From RPQJ01 sp036277615 (GTDB lineage Bacteria > Pseudomonadota > Gammaproteobacteria > Steroidobacterales > Steroidobacteraceae), in contig DASUMQ010000235.1 of the NCBI GenBank assembly GCA_036277615.1, positions 1 through 10,912 on the forward strand: a stretch of DNA of 10,912 nucleotides. The letters are read 5' to 3'. A program made the translations under genes and the position numbers. Of the stretch, positions 1 to 6,418 are shown piece by piece (position 1 is the first letter of the stretch; the number at the start of each line of letters is the position of its first letter). Below the pieces are notes generated by a model. The model worked only from the letters and a program-made list of their open reading frames with translations, was not told the origin of the DNA and made no database searches.

Positions 1-2577
1 CGCGTTGAAATCGTGATGAGCCGACGTCGGCGTAAATCCCGCCACCAGGCGGCGGACCTCGTCCGCGGTCTCGCACTCGAGGGCACGCTGCGCGAGCGTC
101 CGGCACGCCTCGTATTCGAGTGACGCCACCCGCGCCTTCACCGCAGGCACGGCCGCGTAGGCGACCGAGAGTTCGTGAACACCCAGCCCGAGCAGGACCG
201 GGATGGCCGCCTCGTCCATCGCGAGGCTGCCGCAGACGGCCACGTCCCGGCCGTGCAGATGCGCGGCTTCGCACACGCGCGAGACCAGTCGCAGCACGGC
301 CGGATGCAGCCCGTCGAGCCGGGCGGCGAGTTGCGGATGCATGCGGTCCATCGCGAGTGTGTATTGGGTCAGGTCGTTCGTGCCGATCGAGAAGAAGTCG
401 ACGTGACGCGCCAGCGACTCGGCGAGCACGGCCGCCGCCGGCGTCTCGATCATCGCGCCGAGGGCGACCGGGGAATTACGCCCGACCGCCGCGGCACTGG
501 CGGCGAGTTCCGCGCGGACGTGCGCGATCTCGCCCGCGTCGGTGATCATCGGCAGCAGGATCCGGCACTGCGCGGCCGGTTCGACCCGCAGGATCGCACG
601 CAACTGCTCGCGCAACAGGTCGGGCCGATGCAGGCTCGTGCGGATGCCCCGCAGCCCGAGCGCCGGATTTTCCTCGAAGGGCATCGGCAGGTAGGCGAGC
701 GGCTTGTCGCCGCCCACGTCGAGGGTTCGGATCGTGAGCGTGCGCCCGTCGAGCCGGCTCGCGATCTCCTGGTAGACGGCGTGCTGCTCGTCCTCGCCGG
801 GCGCGGTGCGTCGATCGAGGAACAGGAACTCGCTGCGCAGCAGTCCGCAGCCCTCGGCGCCCGAGTCCACGGCGCGCGTCGCCTCCTCCGGCGCACCGAG
901 GTTCGCGTAGATGCGCACCCGCGTCCCGTCGGCCATGTGTCCTTCCTGGCGCGCAACCGCGCGCTCGCGTTCACGGCGGGCGCGCAGCGCCGCGATGCGT
1001 TCCGCGCCCCGGACCTGCAGCGCGGCGTCCGGCGCCAGATGCAGCAGCCCCGCTTGCGCGTCGAGCAACACGGTCGTGCCGTCCGGCACGTGCTCGATCG
1101 CTGGACCCGCGGCGACCAGCATCGGTAAGCCGATCGAGCCCGCGAGGATCGCGACGTGCGATGTCGGACCACCGCCAGTCGTGCAAAGCCCCGCGATCCG
1201 CGAGGGATCGAGCGCCGCGAACTGCGACGGCAACAGGTCCGCGGCCAGTACGACGGCGCCGTCGGGCAGACTCGTGCAGTCGGCCGATTCGAAGCCGAGG
1301 CCGAGTGCACTGAGCACTTGCGCCTCGAGGTCGCGGAGGTCGGCAGCACGTTCGCGGAGGTAGGCATCGTCCATGGCTTCGAGCGATCGGGTCTGCGCGG
1401 CCGTGGCGGCGCGCCACGCATGACCTGCGCTGTGGCCTTGCTCGATCGCGTGCTCGGCCGCCGTGATCAACACCGGGTCGTCCAGCAGCAACTCGTGGGC
1501 CGTGGCGAGCTCCTGCCGGACCCGGTCGGCCCCCAGGGCCTGCTGCGCGAGGCGGCCGCGCACCGTGCGCAACGCGTCGCGCAAGGCCGCCGCCTCGGTC
1601 AAGGCACCCTGGCCGGCAATCGGGACGTTGAACGTGGCGGCCCGCAGGTGGTGCGCGGGTCCGAGCGCGAGACCTCGGCTCGCGACCACCGCCCGCACGG
1701 TGGTGCAAGTCGTCGCTGTGTCTGCCGCCATGTCGTCTGACGACGTAGAGTCCAACGCGCCGAGCGTAGAGGGCGCTGCGTGCGGCGGCGAGGCGATCTG
1801 CTCGACCGTCGTCAGCACGGATTCGATGGCGTCGAGCACGCCTGCACCGCCGGGATCGACGGTGCGGATCGAGATTTCGTCGCCGGGCCGCACGCCGAGC
1901 TGCATCAGCGCCGTGATGCTCCGGGCATCGACCTGCTTCCCGGCGTAGACGAGGTGCACCGGGGCACCCGCGGACCGCGCGACCTTCGCGATCCGCGCGG
2001 CGGGCCTCGCGTGCAGGCCGTGCGTGAGTGCAACCTTCACCGTGCGTTCGTGCGCCGTCACCACCCCGAGTCCGGCCGCGGCCATGTGGTCGCGCGTGTC
2101 GCTCGATATTCGTCGTCGCAGCCGGGCGACGGCCTGCCCCGCGCGCACGTGCGCGCCCGCAGCGAGCGGCTCGACCCGATGGGTCTCCCCCAGCACGACG
2201 ACCGGCGTCAGCAGGCTCTTCGCGCGCTCGGCGAGGGCGTCCAGGTCCAGCCGCAGCAGGGGATCGCCGGCGCGAACGGTCGTGCCCACCTGGACCAGCG
2301 CCTCGAAGCCGGCGCCTTGCAGCCCCACCGTGTCGATGCCGACGTGGATCAGCACCTCGACGCCGTCGAGCGCGCGCAACGTCACCGCGTGGCGTGACCC
2401 CGGCAACGCGGTCACTTCGCCGTCGCACGGCGCCTGCACGATCGAGCCGGTCGGGTCGATCGCGAACCCGTCCCCGAGCATGCGACTCGCGAACACCGGA
2501 TCGGGCGCCTCGTCGAGCGACGTGCACCAGCCGTCGAACGGTGCGACGAGCACGGTGACCTCTGGCTCAGCGTTCAC
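1..2577 (-). CDS. ptsP: EIIA(Glc)-HPr-Enzyme I fusion (NagF-type PEP-protein phosphotransferase), 3' end cut by window edge
   Basis: Cytoplasmic phosphotransferase that takes phosphate from PEP and passes it through its own EI, HPr and IIA domains to a sugar permease. From a GTG start, 859 codons are open to the left edge without a stop. Residues about 8-135 are EIIA(Glc): GSRHAV gives H63, and LIHVGIDTV gives H78, the expected phosphorylation site (H90 in E. coli Crr). Residues about 177-262 are HPr, with GLHARPAA giving active H189 and S220 at the regulatory-serine position. After an Ala/Ser/Thr-rich linker, residues about 290-859 are Enzyme I: GGGPTSHVAILA (H474), IRTLDVGGDK (617-625), LGLRGIR, MIETPAA (E711), SIGTNDLTQY (730-739) and C782. 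All catalytic positions I can recognise are intact. The domain order is that of GlcNAc-PTS 'NagF' proteins rather than FruB, whose IIA is of the fructose type. The EI domain appears nearly complete, so probably only a short tail is missing. A GGAG lies 6 bases before the GTG. The gene overlaps hex by 11 bases, so it is very likely cotranscribed. No IIB/IIC permease domain is present; it should be encoded nearby, probably to the left. Confidence 0.95.
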   Translation of the reverse strand, partial: MNAEPEVTVLVAPFDGWCTSLDEAPDPVFASRMLGDGFAIDPTGSIVQAPCDGEVTALPGSRHAVTLRALDGVEVLIHVGIDTVGLQGAGFEALVQVGTTVRAGDPLLRLDLDALAERAKSLLTPVVVLGETHRVEPLAAGAHVRAGQAVARLRRRISSDTRDHMAAAGLGVVTAHERTVKVALTHGLHARPAARIAKVARSAGAPVHLVYAGKQVDARSITALMQLGVRPGDEISIRTVDPGGAGVLDAIESVLTTVEQIASPPHAAPSTLGALDSTSSDDMAADTATTCTTVRAVVASRGLALGPAHHLRAATFNVPIAGQGALTEAAALRDALRTVRGRLAQQALGADRVRQELATAHELLLDDPVLITAAEHAIEQGHSAGHAWRAATAAQTRSLEAMDDAYLRERAADLRDLEAQVLSALGLGFESADCTSLPDGAVVLAADLLPSQFAALDPSRIAGLCTTGGGPTSHVAILAGSIGLPMLVAAGPAIEHVPDGTTVLLDAQAGLLHLAPDAALQVRGAERIAALRARRERERAVARQEGHMADGTRVRIYANLGAPEEATRAVDSGAEGCGLLRSEFLFLDRRTAPGEDEQHAVYQEIASRLDGRTLTIRTLDVGGDKPLAYLPMPFEENPALGLRGIRTSLHRPDLLREQLRAILRVEPAAQCRILLPMITDAGEIAHVRAELAASAAAVGRNSPVALGAMIETPAAAVLAESLARHVDFFSIGTNDLTQYTLAMDRMHPQLAARLDGLHPAVLRLVSRVCEAAHLHGRDVAVCGSLAMDEAAIPVLLGLGVHELSVAYAAVPAVKARVASLEYEACRTLAQRALECETADEVRRLVAGFTPTSAHHDFNA

Positions 2578-4705
2578 GCGCGACTCCGGCGGGCGCCGTA
2601 GTGGGGGCGGTCGTCTGCAGCTCGACGCGGTCGAGCGCCCACATCGGATCGAGGTCGCGTCCGGTGAACGTGAAGCAGAGCATGTGTGCCCCCGGCAGCG
2701 ACGGCAGCGTGACCGGTGGCAGCCGCGTTACCGCGTCCCGGTCGAGCGCAGAAGTCAGTGGCACGCTCGCCGCTATCGATCCGTCGCACGTGTCGATGCG
2801 CACCTCCAGTTCGCCCGACGGCGTCGTCGGCGGCCGCAACCGGATCGCTTCGCGGTCCCTGCCGATCTGGAAGTTGAACGGAAACTGCCCGACGTCGGCG
2901 ATCAGCGTCGCGCCGCGCGAGAGGTCGACGTCACGCCACGTCCAGCAGGGATTCATGATGTCGACCAGGAAACGGGCGCGCGGCCCGGCGACGGGTGCGT
3001 CGTCCTCGAGGTTGAGCACGAGCTTGTCGCTGCAGAGCTCGAGTTCCTGGCTGCGTCGGATGTCGGGCGCCGGGGCCGGCGCCACTTCGAACCCCGTCGT
3101 GGCGGCGCGCAGGCCCAGCGCGCGATACCAGCGCATCGCGGGCCGCAGCCGCGCGTAAAAATCGTCGTAATCGCGGCGGGCGGGCGCGGTCCAGCCGAGC
3201 TCCGCCACGGCTGCTGCGCGCGGCCACGTCATCCACTCGACGCGCTCCTCGGTCCGCACGTGTTCGGTCCAGACGTTGCCCTGCACGCCGATGAGGTGGC
3301 GGAGCTGTTCGTCGGTGAGGTTCGATACGCGCGTGTCGAACTCGTAGACGTCGCGCAGCGCGACGACGCGGCCACGGCCGGGCGGCTCGGACGCGTCACT
3401 GCCCTGCCGATTGTCGAAATACAGCAGCGGCCACGCGGCGAGCACGGCGTCGTGCCCTGCCTGTGCGGCCGTGCGCGCGCCGTCGACACCGCGCCAGGAC
3501 ATCACGGTCGCACCGGCCGCGATCCCGCCCTCGAGAATCTCGTCCCAGCCGACGAGCCTGCGTCCGTTCGATTCGAGGAAGCGGCCGATCCGCTGCACGA
3601 AGTACCCCTGCAACGCCGCCTCGTCGCGGAGCCCGAGTTCGCGCATGCGCGCCTGCACGCGCGGGGAGGCGCGCCACTGGTCCTTCACGGCCTCGTCGCC
3701 CCCCACGTGCACGTACGTGCCCGGGAACAGGTCCATCACTTCGCGCAACACGTCCTCGAGGAACGCGAAGGTCGATTCCTCGACGTTGAAGAGGTTCGGG
3801 TAGATGCCCCAGTCGGCCGGCACCGCGCCCGGGGCGACGGTGCCGAGCCCGAGGTCGGGGTAGGCCGCGACGGCGGCGGTGGCGTGCCCGGGCATCTCGA
3901 TCTCCGGCACGATCGTGATGCCGCGGTCGGCGGCGTACCGGACCAGCCGTCGCACGGTGTCCTGCGTGTAAAAGCCGCCGTGAAGCCGCGGGCGCCCCGT
4001 CACCGGGTCGAGGTCTCGTTGTGCGGCGCGCCCGGCCGGCACGCGCCAGGCGCCGACCTCGGTGAGCCTGGGGTAGCGCTTGATCTCGAGGCGCCACGCC
4101 TGGTCGTCGGTCAGGTGCCAGTGCAGCACGTTGAGCTTGTGCACCGCCATCCAGTCCAGATAGCGCTCGATGAATTCGGGCGACTGGTAATGGCGGGCCG
4201 AGTCGAGCATGAGTCCGCGCCAGCGGAACGCCGGAGCATCCTCGATGCGCACAGTCGGCAGGCGCACGACGGGCGCGCTCGTTCCTTGCACGAAAGTCGC
4301 GTCGGCCGACGCAGCCGCGAGCTGCCACAACGACACGGCGCCGTGGCGCAGGCCCGCGACGTCGGCGGCCTCGAGCGTCACCCCGTCTTGCGCGACGACC
4401 AGGCGATACCCTTCGGCCGGAAATTTGCCGCGCGGTCGCAGCTCGAACCGGACATGCAAGCCCGCGCTCCGCGGATAACGGGATGGCGCGCGAACCGATG
4501 CCGCAAGACCGGGGTGCGTCGCGAGGCGCTCCGTGAACTGCGCGGCGACCTGTTGCGCTTCGCGGCCACTGGCCTCGATGACGAAGCCGTCGTGCAGCTC
4601 GACGCGCGCGCCGGTCTCGACCGCGCTCTGCGGCGCGGGGATGATCGCGACGAGCGCGAGCGCCCAGTGCGCGCGCCGTCCGGCAGGGTTCGCCAGAAGT
4701 CGCAT
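2567..4705 (-). CDS. hex: Secreted family 20 beta-N-acetylhexosaminidase
   Basis: Glycoside hydrolase (712 aa) removing terminal beta-linked GlcNAc (or GalNAc) from chitooligosaccharides or glycans, probably in the periplasm. Residues 1-29 form a Sec-type signal peptide: arginines, hydrophobic WALALVAII, then APQSA; there is no lipobox. Residues about 35-150 are the GH20 N-terminal (GH20b-like) domain. The catalytic barrel spans about 155-530, with FRWRGLMLDSARHY, LNVLHWHLTDDQ, PEIEMPGH, and HVGGDE holding the acid-base pair D337-E338. D337 is expected to position the substrate acetamido group. GWDEI (387), MSWRG (404) and VWTEH (479) supply the usual pocket tryptophans. Residues about 545-705 form a C-terminal beta-rich domain with C558, C587, C640 and C677, which could form disulfides and perhaps bind sugar. 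The start is the first ATG in frame; a GGAG lies 12 bases upstream, a long spacing. It is first in an apparent operon with ptsP, matching release of GlcNAc for PTS uptake. The GH20 call is firm; exact substrate and localisation are inferred. Confidence 0.96.
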   Translation of the reverse strand: MRLLANPAGRRAHWALALVAIIPAPQSAVETGARVELHDGFVIEASGREAQQVAAQFTERLATHPGLAASVRAPSRYPRSAGLHVRFELRPRGKFPAEGYRLVVAQDGVTLEAADVAGLRHGAVSLWQLAAASADATFVQGTSAPVVRLPTVRIEDAPAFRWRGLMLDSARHYQSPEFIERYLDWMAVHKLNVLHWHLTDDQAWRLEIKRYPRLTEVGAWRVPAGRAAQRDLDPVTGRPRLHGGFYTQDTVRRLVRYAADRGITIVPEIEMPGHATAAVAAYPDLGLGTVAPGAVPADWGIYPNLFNVEESTFAFLEDVLREVMDLFPGTYVHVGGDEAVKDQWRASPRVQARMRELGLRDEAALQGYFVQRIGRFLESNGRRLVGWDEILEGGIAAGATVMSWRGVDGARTAAQAGHDAVLAAWPLLYFDNRQGSDASEPPGRGRVVALRDVYEFDTRVSNLTDEQLRHLIGVQGNVWTEHVRTEERVEWMTWPRAAAVAELGWTAPARRDYDDFYARLRPAMRWYRALGLRAATTGFEVAPAPAPDIRRSQELELCSDKLVLNLEDDAPVAGPRARFLVDIMNPCWTWRDVDLSRGATLIADVGQFPFNFQIGRDREAIRLRPPTTPSGELEVRIDTCDGSIAASVPLTSALDRDAVTRLPPVTLPSLPGAHMLCFTFTGRDLDPMWALDRVELQTTAPTTAPAGVARER
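2575..2590 (-). promoter_or_regulatory. Ribosome binding site and GTG start of ptsP inside the end of hex
   Basis: Read on the minus strand, GGAG (plus-strand 2584-2587) precedes the GTG start (2577-2575) by 6 bases. Both lie within the last codons of hex, whose TGA is at 2569-2567. The GTG is supported because the IIA domain begins almost immediately after it (VLVAPFDG). The overlap suggests translational coupling. Confidence 0.75.
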
Positions 4706-4766
4706 CGGCTCAGTACACTCCGTCCGTCATTCGCCAAGCTCGCAGCCCAGGCGCCGCATCGAAACG
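4706..4766. promoter_or_regulatory. Divergent promoter gap between hex and the sulfotransferase gene
   Basis: Only 61 bases separate the two divergent starts, so both promoters must overlap here or extend into the coding ends. I find no convincing -35/-10 pair and no copy of the TGG-type repeat seen near the regulator gene. On the hex strand a GGAG sits 12 bases before the ATG. On the sulfotransferase strand no good Shine-Dalgarno sequence is visible. Short leaders are likely; assignment of specific boxes would be guesswork. Confidence 0.5.
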
Positions 4767-6374
4767 ATGGTTAGCACCGCAACCAGCAGCGATCGAGACA
4801 GTGTGCGCGCCGTCATTGCGGCGGGGGACGTCAAGCGTGCGGCGGAGGCGCTGGCGGGCGTGCTGCGGGTCGACCCGGACTGCGCCTGGGCCTGGCACGA
4901 GACGATCGACCTGCTGGCCCGGGCGGGCCGCGTCGACGAAGCCGAGCAGTTCGCGCGGCGTGCGCTCGCACGCTTGCCGGACGACCCGGCGTTGCACCAA
5001 CGTTTCGGCACGCTGCTGTCTGAGCGCAACGAACTCGTCGCGGGAGAATGGCACCTGCGGCGGGCACTCGAGTTGGGCGACGAGCACGGCACGACGCTCG
5101 TGACGCTGGGGTTGAACCTGATGCGCCAGGGTCGGCCGGAGGAAGCGGAATCCCTGTACGCGCAGGCGGACCGGGTCGCGCCGGGCGACGTCCGCACGCT
5201 CGCGTACTGGTCGAAGGCCTGCGAGGTTCAGCATGACCTGACGCGTGCCGAGGCGCTGCTCGAACGCGCGGCCGCAGCGGGGTCGGCACGCGAGGTCGAC
5301 CTGCTGCGGGCGCAGTACCTCGCGCGCCAGGGCCGCGTCGCCGACGCACTCACGTTGCTCGCGGCCGCGCCGGTATTGAACGGGGACGCCTTGCTCGAGC
5401 GCGGGCGGCTCGAGGACCGGGCGGGACGCTACGTCGAGGCCTGGCAAGACTTCGTCGCTGGCAAGCAGAAGCTCGCCGCGGAGGCGGGCGGGCTGCGCTA
5501 CCAGACCGCCGCGGTCGAGCAGTTCTTCGCGCGCCTCGAGCGCTACTTCACTCGGCGCACCTTTGCCCGGTTGCCGCGCGCCTCGAACCGCGGCGACGTG
5601 CCGCAGCCGCTGTTCGTCTACGGCTTTCCACGCTCGGGCACGACGCTGGTGGAACGCGTGCTCGCCGCGCATCCGGCGATCCGTGCCGGCGGCGAGCTGC
5701 CCTTCGCGGGCGAGTGGCGCGAGCTCAGCCATCAGTTGCTGCCGGCGCGCGAGCCGTTCCCGCTCAACCTCGACGGCGCGATGACCGCCGACCGCCATCA
5801 CCTCGCAGCCGTGTTCCGCGACCACTACCTCGCGCGTGCCGAGCGCCAGGGCCTGCTCGAACCGGGCGTCGAGTACTTCGTCGACAAGATGCCGTTCAAC
5901 GAGGTGTGGCTGCCGCTGATCCGCATCGCGTTTCCGGACGCGCCGCTCGTGCACCTGGCGCGCCACCCGCTCGACGTCTGCGTTTCGATGATGTCGCACC
6001 AGCTCAACCATGGTTTTCACTGCGGCTATCGACTGGAGGACACGGCGCATTACCTCGCCGCGGTGCATCGGCTGCACGAGCACTATCGACGTGAACTCGA
6101 GCCGCGCGAATTCATTCTGCGGTACGAGTCAATGGTCGCCAACCCGCGTGACGTCGTCGCCCGGCTGCTCGAGCACGTCGGGCTGCCGTTCGACGAGGCC
6201 TGCCTCCGCTTCCACGAGCGGCGAACGTATTCACCGACGCCGAGCTACGCACAGGTGGCCGAGCCCTTCACGGATCGCTCGATCGGCCGGCATCGCCCGT
6301 ATGCGACGCAGCTCGAGCCGGTCCGCCAGGTGCTCGCGCCGCTCGTCGCGGACTGGGACCGACGCGGCCCATGA
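4767..6374 (+). CDS. TPR-repeat sulfotransferase family protein
   Basis: Predicted PAPS-dependent sulfotransferase of 535 aa that would move a sulfuryl group onto an unknown acceptor. Residues about 10-235 are tetratricopeptide-like helical repeats rich in Ala, Leu and Arg (for example RAGRVDEAEQFARRALARLPDDPAL and RQGRPEEAESLYAQADRVAPGD), suited to holding a protein partner. Residues about 282-530 are a sulfotransferase fold. FVYGFPRSGTT (283-293) is the 5'-phosphosulfate-binding loop, DKMP (373-376) a conserved core motif, and LARHPLDVCVSM (398-409) the 3'-phosphate-binding segment with R399 and S407. No signal peptide or membrane segment is seen, so it is probably cytoplasmic. ATG 4767 begins just before the first repeat; the frame is open further upstream to 4533, but that runs antisense through hex. 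GTG 4803 is another possible start. The gene is convergent with the TonB-dependent receptor and divergent from hex. The family is well supported; acceptor, donor and role in this locus are unknown, and nothing links it to GlcNAc catabolism. Confidence 0.9.
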   Translation: MVSTATSSDRDSVRAVIAAGDVKRAAEALAGVLRVDPDCAWAWHETIDLLARAGRVDEAEQFARRALARLPDDPALHQRFGTLLSERNELVAGEWHLRRALELGDEHGTTLVTLGLNLMRQGRPEEAESLYAQADRVAPGDVRTLAYWSKACEVQHDLTRAEALLERAAAAGSAREVDLLRAQYLARQGRVADALTLLAAAPVLNGDALLERGRLEDRAGRYVEAWQDFVAGKQKLAAEAGGLRYQTAAVEQFFARLERYFTRRTFARLPRASNRGDVPQPLFVYGFPRSGTTLVERVLAAHPAIRAGGELPFAGEWRELSHQLLPAREPFPLNLDGAMTADRHHLAAVFRDHYLARAERQGLLEPGVEYFVDKMPFNEVWLPLIRIAFPDAPLVHLARHPLDVCVSMMSHQLNHGFHCGYRLEDTAHYLAAVHRLHEHYRRELEPREFILRYESMVANPRDVVARLLEHVGLPFDEACLRFHERRTYSPTPSYAQVAEPFTDRSIGRHRPYATQLEPVRQVLAPLVADWDRRGP

Positions 6375-6376
6375 GC

Positions 6377-6412
6377 GCCGTGGCCTCCCCGCCGAAGCGG
6401 GGAGGCCACGGC
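6377..6412. terminator. Perfect 16-bp hairpin between convergent genes, probable bidirectional terminator
   Basis: The arms GCCGTGGCCTCCCCGC (6377-6392) and GCGGGGAGGCCACGGC (6397-6412) are exact reverse complements around a CGAA loop. The hairpin lies in the 44-base gap between the sulfotransferase stop (6374) and the receptor stop (6419), where a shared terminator is expected. Neither side has a T-rich tract, so it is not a classical intrinsic terminator. It may instead be a strong stem that blocks 3' exonucleases or works with Rho. Confidence 0.7.
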
Positions 6413-6418
6413 CGTCGA

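Noticed and set aside
971..2527. A 518-codon minus-strand open frame overlapping ptsP
   Set aside because: It is on the same strand but a different frame from the EIIA-HPr-EI frame, whose active-site motifs are all present. Its product is an Arg/Gly-rich string without recognisable domains.
4533..4766. N-terminal extension of the sulfotransferase to ATG 4533
   Set aside because: The extra 78 residues are Arg/Ser/Cys-rich, run antisense through hex and have no family resemblance. ATG 4767 lies just before the first TPR.
4706..4766. A NagQ-type TGG direct repeat at the hex/sulfotransferase promoters
   Set aside because: No pair of TGGTATT-like units with the right spacing is present on either strand, so direct control of hex by the same regulator is not supported here.
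2024..4774. A 916-codon plus-strand open frame antisense to hex and the start of ptsP
   Set aside because: It is rich in Arg, Ala and His with no domain, crosses two firmly identified genes, and is what high-GC coding DNA yields on the opposite strand.
4710..6083. A 457-codon minus-strand open frame antisense to the sulfotransferase
   Set aside because: Low-complexity Arg/Val/Gln-rich product; the opposite strand has a clear TPR-sulfotransferase.
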